From a virus, in IMG/VR virus record IMGVR_UViG_3300043446_003177, positions 1 to 64,000 of that record: DNA of 64,000 nt. The stretch is one strand, 5' to 3'. Below the pieces are notes generated by a model. That model did no database searches and had not been told where the DNA came from. It saw nothing but the letters and a program-made list of their open reading frames with translations. Made by a program: the position numbers and the translations under genes. Each line of letters begins with the position of its first letter. Position 1 is the stretch's first letter. Below are positions 17,091 through 25,621 of this stretch, piece after piece.

Positions 17091-17849
17091 ATGGCTAGAA
17101 ATAGAAGAAGAGGAAACGATCAACCAATTGGCGTTGGTATGACTGCAAAACAAATGAAACGCAAGAAACCAATCAATTGGGATTTGCTTTTAGACATTGA
17201 TCCTCTTACAAATAATCAGACTCGATTGTTTGATTCTTATAAGAAAGGTAAAAACATTGTTGCATATGGTGCTGCTGGAACAGGTAAAACTTTTATTACT
17301 TTCTACAATGCTTTGCGTGACGTTCTAGATGAAAATACGCCTTACGAAAAAGTATATATTGTTAGGTCTCTTGTTGCTACTCGTGAAATTGGGTTTCTTC
17401 CTGGTGATCATGAAGACAAGTCCTCACTTTATCAAATTCCTTACAAGAATATGGTGAAGTATATGTTTAGTATGCCTGATGATGCATCGTTTGAGATGCT
17501 CTACGGCAATCTAAAAGCACAAGAAACTATCAAGTTCTGGAGCACCTCTTTTATTCGTGGAACAACTCTCGATAATGCAATTATTATTGTAGATGAATTC
17601 CAAAACTTGAACTTTCACGAATTAGATAGTATAATTACTCGTGTTGGCGAGAACAGTAAAATTTGTTTCTGTGGTGATGCAACTCAGTCTGATCTAACAA
17701 AAACAAATGAACGCAACGGTATTATTGATTTTATGTCTATTTTGAGAGCAATGCCTTCATTTGATGTTATCGAATTTGGTGTTGAAGATATTGTGAGATC
17801 TGGTCTTGTTAAGGAGTATATTATCGCTAAGATGGAATTAAATCTGTAA
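17091..17849 (+). CDS. phoH: PhoH-like ATPase
   Basis: 252 residues. Walker A GAAGTGKT at 60-67 and Walker B VDEFQN at 167-172, with the GDATQSDL motif that follows in PhoH and SF1-like ATPases. PhoH-like proteins are widespread in marine phages; an RNA-processing or stress role is suspected but not settled. Its stop codon overlaps the next ATG by one base (TAATG), so it is in an operon with the exonuclease. Confidence 0.93.
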   Translation: MARNRRRGNDQPIGVGMTAKQMKRKKPINWDLLLDIDPLTNNQTRLFDSYKKGKNIVAYGAAGTGKTFITFYNALRDVLDENTPYEKVYIVRSLVATREIGFLPGDHEDKSSLYQIPYKNMVKYMFSMPDDASFEMLYGNLKAQETIKFWSTSFIRGTTLDNAIIIVDEFQNLNFHELDSIITRVGENSKICFCGDATQSDLTKTNERNGIIDFMSILRAMPSFDVIEFGVEDIVRSGLVKEYIIAKMELNL

Positions 17850-18529
17850 TGTTTAAACATATTGAATTAGATCTTCCTCAACTTGAAAGAGAAACAATTG
17901 ATGGTGTTCGTTATTACAAAGTCCCTGATGATGGAGAACTGCTTCGGTTAGTCTCCATCACTTCCGTAACAAGTCATAAAAACCGTAAGTTTTTTGCGGA
18001 GTGGCGAAAAAAAGTAGGGGAAAAGGAAGCGGATAGGATTACAAAAGCCGCAACAAGTCGTGGTACAGATATGCACACACTTGTTGAAATGTATTTGAAG
18101 AATGAAGAGTTACCAAAAAACATTCTTCCAATTTCCCAAACTCTTTTTCAAATTGCAAAGAAAGATTTAAGGAATATAAATAATATCTATGCACTTGAAA
18201 GTTCTTTATACAGTAAGTTTTTAGGAATTGCTGGAACTGTAGACTGTATCGCAGAATATAACGGCGAACTCGCTATTATTGATTTTAAAACATCAAAAGC
18301 ACCAAAACCAAGAGATTGGATAGAACACTATTTCGTGCAATGCTGCGCCTATGCTTGTATGTTGCATGAAATGACCGGACTATCAGTCAAAAAATTTGTT
18401 ATTATTATGTCTTGTGAAAACGGAGAATCCATTGTTTATGAAGAGTATGACAAAACAAAATACATTAAGTTACTCACCCAGTATATTAGAGAGTTTATTC
18501 AATCCAAGCTCGAGCAGTATGGAACATGA
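17849..18529 (+). CDS. RecB-like PD-(D/E)XK exonuclease
   Basis: 226 residues. It has the motifs of the RecB/MGME1-like nuclease family: RGTDMH at 71-76, Glu117 in ALESSLYSKF, Asp132 in GIAGTVDCIA and Asp145-Phe-Lys147 in LAIIDFKTSK, then the helix with QCCAYACM. This type is a standard cyanophage replication or recombination nuclease and probably processes DNA ends. It overlaps phoH by one base and the gp33 gene by 11 bases. Confidence 0.85.
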   Translation: MFKHIELDLPQLERETIDGVRYYKVPDDGELLRLVSITSVTSHKNRKFFAEWRKKVGEKEADRITKAATSRGTDMHTLVEMYLKNEELPKNILPISQTLFQIAKKDLRNINNIYALESSLYSKFLGIAGTVDCIAEYNGELAIIDFKTSKAPKPRDWIEHYFVQCCAYACMLHEMTGLSVKKFVIIMSCENGESIVYEEYDKTKYIKLLTQYIREFIQSKLEQYGT

Positions 18530-18782
18530 ATTAGAGTTAGAAAAAGCATTAGAAAGTAAGTTTTTTTGCCCATCAAAATTTTCACAGGAGATTGAATCTC
18601 TCGTGAAAAATAATAATGAGATGAATTACATCGACGCAATCATTTATTTTTGTGAACTTAATAGTCTTGATCTGGAGTCGGTTCCGAAACTAATTTCAAA
18701 ACCACTCAAAGAAAAAATAAAGTATGATGCGATGGAGTTGAATTTCTTGAAGAGAACTTCCAGAGCAAAATTAGTTTTTTAA
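18519..18782 (+). CDS. 33: Late transcription co-activator gp33
   Basis: 87 residues. The core (MNYIDAIIYFCELNSLDLES, then KLISKPLKEKIKYDAMELNF) aligns with the T4 gp33 core (MSYLEATTAFLEENSI, then KIQSEAIDENLL). In T4, gp33 binds RNA polymerase and the sliding clamp and, with gp55, activates late promoters. The C-terminus here ends in a hydrophobic AKLVF, a plausible clamp-binding tail like that of T4. It overlaps the exonuclease gene. It supports reading the ATAAATA boxes in this window as late promoters. Confidence 0.82.
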   Translation: MEHELELEKALESKFFCPSKFSQEIESLVKNNNEMNYIDAIIYFCELNSLDLESVPKLISKPLKEKIKYDAMELNFLKRTSRAKLVF

Positions 18783-18837
18783 TCCATTTTTGGTCGAAAA
18801 AAACTCCCGGCAAAAATTGCTATATTACTTTTTTGAG

Positions 18838-19425
18838 ATGATGCCTTTTGATTGCTATAAGAATTACATTGCCCTAAAAAATCATTTTACAAGAGATAAT
18901 TACGATTATTATAAGTATTGTGGGAAAAGCAGGGCAAGTCTTCAATCCTTTTACAAAAGAAAGGATAGATTTTGGTTTGAAAAAATTTCTCGACAAAAAA
19001 CAGATAAAGAAATTGAAGAATTTTTTGTGTCTAATTTTGTTTCCTGTTCTGATCCAGAGTCACTTTGGATTGGTGAGATAATTAGGAACGGGGAATCAAG
19101 TTACACTGAATGGAAGAAAAAAATACAATCTCTTTCTTATATCTTTAAAGAAGAATCTGAAAAATTGTTTAGCGAAAATAAATTGGATGATGTTTTTGAC
19201 TGTTCCAGAGGTCATCCACCTGTTCTTAAAAAGTTCCTGAGCGGGAAAATTAGCCTAGAAACGCTAGTCATATACGATAAAATATTCCTGTTCGGGAAAA
19301 ACTTTGATAAGAAATTGAACGATCCGGTGTGGGAAACCGTCAGTCGTAGAATTAAAAAATATAACCCATTTCTAAATATTGATGTACCGAGATATAAAAA
19401 AATACTTAGGGAGTGTATTTTATGA
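18838..19425 (+). CDS. 59: Helicase loader gp59
   Basis: 195 residues from the first of two adjacent ATGs (18838, 18841); T4 gp59 has 217. Shared features with T4 gp59 include an N-terminal YDYYKYCGKSRASLQSFYKR block, RKDRFWFEKISRQ, an IGEI segment, and a C-terminal SLETLVIYDKIFLF and KIL end. In T4 it loads the gp41 helicase at gp32-coated forks, consistent with gp32 two genes downstream. Its end overlaps the next ATG (ATGA). An alternative TTG start at 18790 would add a tail that the family lacks. Confidence 0.85.
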   Translation: MMPFDCYKNYIALKNHFTRDNYDYYKYCGKSRASLQSFYKRKDRFWFEKISRQKTDKEIEEFFVSNFVSCSDPESLWIGEIIRNGESSYTEWKKKIQSLSYIFKEESEKLFSENKLDDVFDCSRGHPPVLKKFLSGKISLETLVIYDKIFLFGKNFDKKLNDPVWETVSRRIKKYNPFLNIDVPRYKKILRECIL

Positions 19426-19763
19426 GTTTTTTTGATTCTGAAGTTGTTCGTTCGGAAATGACCGAAATTGCGGAACTTCAAGAGGAAGTATATCGAAGTG
19501 TTTTTGGTTTTCCTTCGATGATGAAGGAAGACAAGATAAAGCACGTTGAGTTACTTCAAAAACTCTTAGATAAGCAAAGAATTCTTTACACTCGTTTAAG
19601 TCTATCTGATGATCCAGAAGCTAAAAAAATGAAATCTCGTATTATGCAGTCTGCTCAGATGATGGGACTTCCCCAAAATGTTGATATGAACGTCATATTT
19701 AACAATATGACTCAAGTCATCGAGAGCATGAGGAAGCAGATTGACAAGTTTGACTCCTTCTGA
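19422..19763 (+). CDS. DUF1825-type protein
   Basis: 113 residues from MSFFDSEVVRSEMTEIAELQ; an upstream ATG at 19413 is less likely because this one has a GGGAG ribosome site and the ATGA overlap with gene 59. The FFDSE start and helical pattern (LLDKQRILYTRLSLSDDPEA, then MMGLPQNVDMNVIFNNM) resemble the cyanobacterial DUF1825 family found also in cyanophages. Function unknown; wedged between gp59 and gp32, so perhaps replication-linked. Confidence 0.75.
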   Translation: MSFFDSEVVRSEMTEIAELQEEVYRSVFGFPSMMKEDKIKHVELLQKLLDKQRILYTRLSLSDDPEAKKMKSRIMQSAQMMGLPQNVDMNVIFNNMTQVIESMRKQIDKFDSF

Positions 19764-19816
19764 TAAGATACAACAGGTACACAAAAGCCAAATCCACCGT
19801 AATCCGTATTAATCCA

Positions 19817-20785
19817 ATGTCTTTTAACGATCTTAAAAAGCAATCTAGTATTGGTTCTCTGACTCAAAAACTTGTGAAAGAAGTTGAGAAGATGAACAAT
19901 ACTTCGTCAATGTCTGATGACCGTCTCTGGAAACCAGAGATGGACAAAACTGGAAACGGTTATGCCGTAATTCGTTTCCTTCCCGCACCTGAGGGAGAAG
20001 ATCTTCCTTGGATCAAAATGTACAGTCATGGATTCCAAGGTCCTGGCGGTTGGTATATCGAAAATTCTCTGACTACAGTTGGTCAGAAAGATCCTGTTTC
20101 TGAGTACAATCGTGGACTCTGGAACAGTGGAAGTGAGAAAGATAAAGAAACTGTCCGTAAGCAAAAGCGTAAACTGTCTTACTACAGCAACATCTACGTT
20201 GTAAAAGATCCTGCAAATCCCGCAAACGAAGGTAAAGTCTTCCTGTTCAAGTATGGTAAGAAAATCTTCGACAAAGTGATGGCTGCAATGCAACCAGAAT
20301 TTGAAGATGAGACCCCTATTAATCCTTTTGATTTCTGGCAGGGTGCAAACTTCAAACTGAAGATTCGTAAGGTTGATGGTTATTGGAACTACGATAAGTC
20401 CGAATTTGATCGTTCCAGTCCTCTCCTTGACGACGATGATGCTCTGGAAGCAATCTGGAAAAAAGAGTATTCTCTGACTGCACTTGTTGCTCCCGATCAA
20501 TTCAAAACATACGAAGAACTTGAAAAGCGTCTTCAGTATGTTCTGGGACAAAAAGGTACTCCTCGCAACCAACATCTGGAGGAAGAGGAAGAGTATGATT
20601 CTTATCTTCCGAAAGAAACAAAGGAAGATCGTGTGATCCAAGAACTTGAGGAATCCTACCAGCGTAGTAAAGCAGTTCCTTCAGTTCCCGAAAGCATGAA
20701 AAAGGAATTGAGCAATCTCTCTTCTCAATCTGACGATGATGAAGATGACGCTCTGAGTTATTTTCAGAAACTTGCAGAAAGTTAA
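19817..20785 (+). CDS. 32: Single-stranded DNA-binding protein gp32
   Basis: 322 residues against 301 in T4. The core has YAVIRFLPAPEGEDLPWIKM, YSHGFQGPGGWYIE and NPFDFWQGANFKLKIRKV, as in T4-like gp32, and the acidic C-terminal tail (SDDDEDDALSYF) needed to interact with replication partners. The zinc-binding cysteines of T4 gp32 are absent: the protein has no Cys, as in other cyanophage versions. It coats single-stranded DNA in replication and recombination. It ends in a 4-base convergent overlap with gp53. Confidence 0.93.
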   Translation: MSFNDLKKQSSIGSLTQKLVKEVEKMNNTSSMSDDRLWKPEMDKTGNGYAVIRFLPAPEGEDLPWIKMYSHGFQGPGGWYIENSLTTVGQKDPVSEYNRGLWNSGSEKDKETVRKQKRKLSYYSNIYVVKDPANPANEGKVFLFKYGKKIFDKVMAAMQPEFEDETPINPFDFWQGANFKLKIRKVDGYWNYDKSEFDRSSPLLDDDDALEAIWKKEYSLTALVAPDQFKTYEELEKRLQYVLGQKGTPRNQHLEEEEEYDSYLPKETKEDRVIQELEESYQRSKAVPSVPESMKKELSNLSSQSDDDEDDALSYFQKLAES

Positions 20786-21453
20786 CTGAATAGTCTGATA
20801 TTATCAGCTCTCTTCTGGGTTTCACTCAAATATTGGGTGGAACCCTCTTTATATGGCATGATCTGATCCAGATCATTTAGTACTACGTTTAGATATCTAG
20901 ATTTTAGTACATAGATGTTTCTTTTTTTATCTTCTAACTTATTCTCATATTCAAAATAAGTGACTGGCCTTGTAATGTTATTTTTAAAGGTATCGATACC
21001 TAGACCAGAATCATAAAATTGAACTTCAAAATTTTTATCAACGACTAGACCTTCTGGTATTATGACTTGACCATCAGACGAAGTTACTTCGATAGTTTCA
21101 TAATGCTTTGTTTCGTATGAATTTTCTAAAGATCCGTATTTTTGATCAATAAATTTATAAAATGCATCATGAGTTAGTGGCCATTCTGTGTATATATTTT
21201 GAATATTGTTGCATAGTAAGATTACCCAATCTAACGTTGGATCTTCATATAACTCATATGCAACATTGTCTGGACGATTGTCGCCAATGATTTTATACTT
21301 GGTAAAAAAACTTAAGTCCTGAATAATATCTTCACGGATCTTTCCTCTTTTGAAAAGATTTTTTACAGCAATATAATCTGATATATTTTTTTTATCAGTT
21401 GTTCTACTAATGTAGTCGAAATCTGGAACTTTTCTGAAATAAGGGTTAGCCAT
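20782..21453 (-). CDS. 53: Baseplate wedge protein gp53
   Basis: 223 residues. The start MANPYFRKVPDFDYISRTTD, the NLFKRGKIREDIIQDLSFF segment and VAYELYEDPTLDWVILLCNN are typical of T4-like gp53, which joins baseplate wedges and is homologous in part to LysM-like folds. First of a minus-strand virion block (gp53, gp48, unknown, gp4), though transcribed last. Its stop shares TTAA with the stop of gp32. One base separates it from gp48. Confidence 0.85.
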   Translation of the reverse strand: MANPYFRKVPDFDYISRTTDKKNISDYIAVKNLFKRGKIREDIIQDLSFFTKYKIIGDNRPDNVAYELYEDPTLDWVILLCNNIQNIYTEWPLTHDAFYKFIDQKYGSLENSYETKHYETIEVTSSDGQVIIPEGLVVDKNFEVQFYDSGLGIDTFKNNITRPVTYFEYENKLEDKKRNIYVLKSRYLNVVLNDLDQIMPYKEGSTQYLSETQKRADNIRLFS

Positions 21454-21454
21454 T

Positions 21455-22858
21455 TTAGAATCCTACACTACCTTCGTCGCCATACTCATCATCATATACT
21501 GGTTCAAGTTCACTGAAAGTCAGACTCATTTCATATGCAGTCATTGATGGAATTTCAGAGAAAGTCATATAAGTTTGATCTGGAACGTAATTCACGCTAC
21601 AACTTAGTAAAGCACATTCTTTAATTTTACCAATATAAGGATGATCCTTATTATTATTTAAGTATTGTATGATGAAAGTATTTGGAGCTTTGAGGAATAG
21701 TTCAGATTTTCCTCTTTTTACAGACATTCCTTGCTTGAAAAATCTGATTATTTTTCTAACTTCTTCTGCTTCTTCTTTGAATCTTGGAGTCATTCTGAAT
21801 GTGAATGAGAACTGTCTTAGTTGAGGTCCATTGAATAGAAGTTCTAGGTTTGGGTTTAAAATTGCTCCCGACGTTCTGGAAAGTAAGTTTTGAGCACCTA
21901 CTGCTTCACCAGCAAAGTGAACCGCTAATGCTTTTTGAATGTCTGCTTTACTATTACCAACCAAATCAACCAATTCTTGCCCACTTGCAGCAGCACCCTG
22001 TCCAATACCACCAGTAATCATATCTGCAGATGCGGATGCTCCCATTGCTTGCATTGGATTTATTCCGCTTCCTGCCCAATCGACAGTGTTTGTATCCATT
22101 GCACCCTGAATCGGTAGAATTGCACTACCAATCGCGTCTTTTAGACGTGCTTCATTTCCTCCTCTAGATGCAAATCCAGTTCCCTCCGATATTTTGCTAG
22201 ATGAAAGAGGTTTTGCTGAATATTTGAGCATTGAAAATTTCATACAATCTTGAATTTTCAAATCAATGTTTCTTGGATATTTGTAGTTTCCGTATGATCC
22301 TCTTGTTCCTTGATTATCTCCAATTGATACATTGATATCTTTCATCTTTGATGAATCAAACCCACCATTTCCAGATGAAGATCCTGCTTTTTGAGTATCT
22401 TTATTTGTTGGAGATGCGTTTGCGAGACTACTTTTATATTCTGATGAATTTTTTACTGCATCTGTTGTTCCAGTTTTAGTCATTAATGTTGATGCAGCAC
22501 TTTTGCTGTTATTTTGTAAAGTTGCTAACCCAGAATCCCCATAACTTGCCTTGATTTGATCATAACCAGAAAGTTTGGTAACATTTCCAGAAGAATCGAC
22601 AGACATTACAGGAAGTCTACTTCCACCCACATTGAAATATTGTCCAGTTACTTGATTTTGCAACCCTGTAGATATTTGCGGAGCATTAGCATAGACTATT
22701 CTATCTCCTGTTTGAGGATTTACCGAATAAGTATAATTTAAGTTTGGATTTGCTCCTGGATTAGCTGAACTTTTTGTTACTGACCTAAATTCGGCTGAAT
22801 AATAACCATTATTTCCATCTTTAACCCAACCTGCAGGAATAGTAGTCGGTGTCGCCAT
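21455..22858 (-). CDS. 48: Baseplate tail-tube cap gp48
   Basis: 467 residues. The C-terminal third carries the gp48/gp54 tube-cap signature: NPNLELLFNGPQLRQFSFTF, MTPRFKEEAEEVRKIIRFFK and VNYVPDQTYMTFSEIPSMTA. The N-terminal half is an extension rich in Ser, Asn and Gly and may be flexible decoration. In T4, gp48 caps the baseplate hub and starts tail-tube polymerisation. The function is probably conserved; T4 gp48 is shorter (about 364 residues). Confidence 0.85.
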   Translation of the reverse strand: MATPTTIPAGWVKDGNNGYYSAEFRSVTKSSANPGANPNLNYTYSVNPQTGDRIVYANAPQISTGLQNQVTGQYFNVGGSRLPVMSVDSSGNVTKLSGYDQIKASYGDSGLATLQNNSKSAASTLMTKTGTTDAVKNSSEYKSSLANASPTNKDTQKAGSSSGNGGFDSSKMKDINVSIGDNQGTRGSYGNYKYPRNIDLKIQDCMKFSMLKYSAKPLSSSKISEGTGFASRGGNEARLKDAIGSAILPIQGAMDTNTVDWAGSGINPMQAMGASASADMITGGIGQGAAASGQELVDLVGNSKADIQKALAVHFAGEAVGAQNLLSRTSGAILNPNLELLFNGPQLRQFSFTFRMTPRFKEEAEEVRKIIRFFKQGMSVKRGKSELFLKAPNTFIIQYLNNNKDHPYIGKIKECALLSCSVNYVPDQTYMTFSEIPSMTAYEMSLTFSELEPVYDDEYGDEGSVGF

Positions 22859-22870
22859 TATGGGTTTATA

Positions 22871-23239
22871 CTACCTTTTATTATACCAACTATTTAGATG
22901 GTATTTTCCATATCTAAGTTCAATTAGATCACTTAGTTCTTCTTTATTTACTTTATAAAAATTACTTTTGACTGATTCCCACGAGTAACTTTTATCAGAT
23001 TTCCAATGAAAATTATATCCTCTAAATCCCCATTCTTTTATGTCCATTATTGCTATTAATGGATACTGATCATATTCTTTTTGCTTTGATATTGGGGAAT
23101 ATTTAAATGTATAATATTTTCCTATTTGTGGAATATTTTCCGTGACGTTCAATACATTAAAAATTTCATTTATTAATTCCTGATTAGTTTCATAATTATA
23201 TAAGTTATTCTTAATGTATTGAATCCGATTAATCGCCAT
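22871..23239 (-). CDS. Virion-region protein of unknown function
   Basis: 122 residues, basic and aromatic-rich (FKYSPISKQKEYDQYPLIAI, EWGFRGYNFHWKSDKSYSWE, ending WYNKR). It lies between gp48 and gp4 and overlaps gp4 by 11 bases, so it is probably expressed with structural genes. No known family recognised. The layout suggests a small baseplate or tail component. Confidence 0.65.
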   Translation of the reverse strand: MAINRIQYIKNNLYNYETNQELINEIFNVLNVTENIPQIGKYYTFKYSPISKQKEYDQYPLIAIMDIKEWGFRGYNFHWKSDKSYSWESVKSNFYKVNKEELSDLIELRYGKYHLNSWYNKR

Positions 23240-23690
23240 CTTTGATTCCTAGTTCTTTTTCTGTTATGATTTTAAATTCTAAACCTCTATCTAAACACCA
23301 CTCCTTTGCTGCTCTCCACTTTGCCTTATTTTTTTCGTAAGTTAAAGCTTCAGTAATAAGTGTTTTTCTTTTCTTTTTCCCCGCTACAGGTGGTACAGTT
23401 TGTTTTTGAGGTTTCACTTCAATTAAATATTTTTTAATTTTTCCACTACTTTCTTTTAATTTCACAATAAAGTCTGGAAAATATCTACGAACTTTATTCG
23501 TAGTTGGATCAAGGTAAGGAATAAAAAACTCTTCACTACCCCACTCTAATATCGCGGTATTTCTATCACAGTATCTCATAAATTTGAGTTCCCAAGAACT
23601 CCTGTAAATAATATTATGAGGATCTCCTTTATATTTTTCTGGGTTTTGTGGGTTGAATTTTCCTTGATAGTATTTTGAGTCACGAGGCAT
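23229..23690 (-). CDS. 4: Head completion protein gp4
   Basis: 153 residues from MPRDSKYYQGKFNPQNPEKY, chosen because T4 gp4 starts just before the YQGKF motif; the frame is open 22 codons further upstream. Motifs: YRSSWELKFMRYCD, EWGSEEFFIPY, RRYFPDFIVK, LIEVKPQKQT and an AKWRAAKEWC helix. The layout E...D...ExK resembles TnsA-type nucleases. T4 gp4 (gp50/65) is needed to complete the packaged head for tail joining. It is transcribed away from the 23691-23754 divergent promoter region. Confidence 0.85.
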   Translation of the reverse strand: MPRDSKYYQGKFNPQNPEKYKGDPHNIIYRSSWELKFMRYCDRNTAILEWGSEEFFIPYLDPTTNKVRRYFPDFIVKLKESSGKIKKYLIEVKPQKQTVPPVAGKKKRKTLITEALTYEKNKAKWRAAKEWCLDRGLEFKIITEKELGIKDGD

Positions 23691-23754
23691 ATTGATAATT
23701 TGTAAATACTTGTCTACATAATATATAAGCAATAAAATATTTATAAATTTATAC
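23691..23754. promoter_or_regulatory. Divergent late promoter region
   Basis: The 64-base gap between divergent gp4 and the tail-tube-like gene is nearly all A+T. On the minus strand TATAAATA reads at 23745-23738, 48 bases before the gp4 start. An overlapping plus-strand TATAAATT (23742-23749) is only 6 bases before the next ATG, and another TAAATA occurs at 23703. Late transcription probably starts both ways from here. Confidence 0.6.
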
Positions 23755-24672
23755 ATGGCTCAGTCTATCCAGACACCAGCAGTAAGACCAAGAAAAATGT
23801 CGGACATTAAGTCCGCACTACTTCAACCAGCTTTAACTAATAATTTTGAAGTTTATATTTCAACTCCAGAAGGAGTTAAAAGTATTCTTCCTCCAAATGG
23901 ATTAGTTGATGATCCAGACAAACTTATTCTATCTTGTTCCGAAGCAAGTCTTCCTGGATCTTCAATCGCAACACATGAAATTACTAATGATTTTTCTGGG
24001 GTTACTGAAAGGCATGGATATAGAAGATTGTATGATGATAAAGCAGACTTTACTTTCTATGTTGATAGGAACTACTATCAGATTAGATACTTTGAGGCGT
24101 GGTTGAGATACATTGTAAACGAGCAGGTTAGTACGGGAACTGGAAACGATATTAGAAGGAATTCTTACACTTATCGAGTAAACTGGCCTACGTTATATCA
24201 AACATCAATCGTCATTACTAAATTTGAAAAAGATTATGGAGCATCTTATGGTATAAACAATACCAAGTTAGCTTATCAGTTTATTAATGCCTTTCCAACA
24301 AGCATTAATTCTATGCCTGTTACTTATGAATCAGCAAGTTTGTTGAAGTGTACAGTTTCTTTTTCTTATTCTAGATACTTTGTCGATAAGGTAGCGGCAA
24401 CGGCTATTCAACCTCAGCAATCTCCTCCGGCTGCACCTTCACCTGGAAATCCAGATGTGCCTAAAAGCAATAATCCTGCAGTTGATGATAACCTTGCTAT
24501 CTGGGCACTTTCTAATCAGAAGATGATTCAAAATCAAAATCGTGCTCCTGTTAATATTGAAAGTCAGAATCAAATTCTTGCGAATGCAAATGCAACATAT
24601 CCTCCAGGTTCTCCACAAAGAGCGCAGCTTTTACAAAAAGCACAATCGTATAATCCTAATGTTAAGTTCTAA
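23755..24672 (+). CDS. Tail-tube-like protein, probably baseplate tube initiator gp54
   Basis: 305 residues. It has the gp19/gp54 superfamily layout: NNFEVYIST, LILSCSEASLPGSSIATHEI, a DFTFYVDRNYYQIRYFEAWL strand-helix, and INAFPTSINSMPVTYESASL followed by CTVSFSYSRYFVD. The C-terminal 80 residues are a Pro/Asn/Gln-rich extension (SPPAAPSPGNP and onward), unlike tube proteins. In T4, gp54 sits on gp48 and starts the tube; the tail neighbours here agree. It could also be a tube protein variant. Confidence 0.65.
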   Translation: MAQSIQTPAVRPRKMSDIKSALLQPALTNNFEVYISTPEGVKSILPPNGLVDDPDKLILSCSEASLPGSSIATHEITNDFSGVTERHGYRRLYDDKADFTFYVDRNYYQIRYFEAWLRYIVNEQVSTGTGNDIRRNSYTYRVNWPTLYQTSIVITKFEKDYGASYGINNTKLAYQFINAFPTSINSMPVTYESASLLKCTVSFSYSRYFVDKVAATAIQPQQSPPAAPSPGNPDVPKSNNPAVDDNLAIWALSNQKMIQNQNRAPVNIESQNQILANANATYPPGSPQRAQLLQKAQSYNPNVKF

Positions 24673-24679
24673 TATTAGG

Positions 24680-24687
24680 AATAAATA
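24680..24687 (+). promoter_or_regulatory. Late-type promoter box
   Basis: AATAAATA lies 27 bases before the gp26 ATG at 24714. Confidence 0.45.
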
Positions 24688-24713
24688 ATCATACTGAATT
24701 TTTATAGGACATT

Positions 24714-25433
24714 ATGCCTTTACCAAAGATTTCTACACCAACATATGAGTTGGAATTGCCATCATCAGGAGAAACAATTCAATATAGACCATTTCTAGTA
24801 AGAGAAGAAAAACTTCTTGTTTTAGCATTAGAAAGTGAGGACACAAAGCAAATTACTACTGCTATTAAGACAGTAATTAAAAATTGTATTCTTACTAAAA
24901 ATATCAAAGTAGAAGCACTGCCTACTTTTGATATTGAGTATCTGTTCCTCAATATTCGTGGTAAGTCTGTTGGGGAAGAAGTTGAAGTAAATATAATTTG
25001 CCCAGACGATGAAGATACTTCAGTTCTAGTAAAAATTAATATTGATGACATTAAAGTTCAAAAGAACGAAGAACACTCTAAAGTAATTCAAGTTGATGAT
25101 TCTATTGCGATGGAAATGAGGTATCCATCACTTGATCAATTCATCAAGAATAATTTCGACATGAGTGGAAATACAAATGTAGAGCAATCTTTTGATTTGA
25201 TTGCTGCCTGTATTGATAAAGTTTATACTGAAGATGAGGCATGGTCATCTTCTGATGTTTCTAAGAAAGAGTTTTCTGATTTCTTAGATCAAATGAATTC
25301 TTCTCAATTCAAAAAGATTGAAAAGTTCTTTGAAACTATGCCTAGATTAACTCACAAAGTCAATGTTAAAAATCCTGTTACTGGAGTTGAGAGCGAAGTA
25401 GTGCTGGAGGGTCTTTCGAGTTTTTTCGCATAG
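24714..25433 (+). CDS. 26: Baseplate hub assembly protein gp26 (zero frame of a frameshift pair)
   Basis: 239 residues, T4 gp26 family. Typical features are MPLPKISTPTYELELPSSGE, QYRPFLVREEKLLVLALE and a conserved PRLTHKVNVKNP near the end, closing EGLSSFFA. AGGA lies 6 bases upstream. Just before its stop (TAG 25431-25433) lies T TTT TTC (25421-25427), from which a -1 slip would continue into the next frame for 64 codons. Position directly before the tape-measure genes is that of the tail-assembly chaperones of other phages, so it may act as such a chaperone. Confidence 0.85.
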   Translation: MPLPKISTPTYELELPSSGETIQYRPFLVREEKLLVLALESEDTKQITTAIKTVIKNCILTKNIKVEALPTFDIEYLFLNIRGKSVGEEVEVNIICPDDEDTSVLVKINIDDIKVQKNEEHSKVIQVDDSIAMEMRYPSLDQFIKNNFDMSGNTNVEQSFDLIAACIDKVYTEDEAWSSSDVSKKEFSDFLDQMNSSQFKKIEKFFETMPRLTHKVNVKNPVTGVESEVVLEGLSSFFA

Positions 25434-25621
25434 CCCTAGTCCATATGGACTTGGAGAATTATTATAAGTTAAATTTTTCGTTGGTTCAGTACCATAAATA
25501 CTCATTAACTGAGATTGAAAATTTAATGCCATGGGAAAGAGACATTTATGTTTCTTTATTGAAAAATCATCTAGAAGAAGAAAACGCAAGACAAATGGCA
25601 CAGCAAAATGGCGGTTGGTAA
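25421..25621 (+). CDS. -1 frame extension of gp26, tail-assembly chaperone-like (frameshift product)
   Basis: After T TTT TTC the -1 frame reads RIALVHMDLENYYKLNFSLV, then HHKYSL-like QYHKYSLTEIENLMPWERDI, ending ENARQMAQQNGGW at 25619-25621. As a fusion, the product would be about 302 residues. A separate start at ATG 25445 (58 residues) has no ribosome site. The arrangement mirrors the lambda G/GT and P2 E/E' frameshift pairs, which lie directly before the tape measure, as here. It overlaps the next gene by 14 bases. Annotators often list this frame as an independent small baseplate gene. Confidence 0.7.
   Translation, partial: FFRIALVHMDLENYYKLNFSLVQYHKYSLTEIENLMPWERDIYVSLLKNHLEEENARQMAQQNGGW
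25493..25500 (+). promoter_or_regulatory. Late-type promoter box inside the -1 frame
   Basis: CATAAATA within the frameshift extension, 107 bases before the tape-measure-like start at 25608. It may give extra late transcription of the tape-measure genes, or be chance. Confidence 0.25.

Noticed and set aside
19907-20641. 244-aa antisense ORF opposite gp32
   Set aside because: A shadow of a well-conserved gp32 gene, without start signals.
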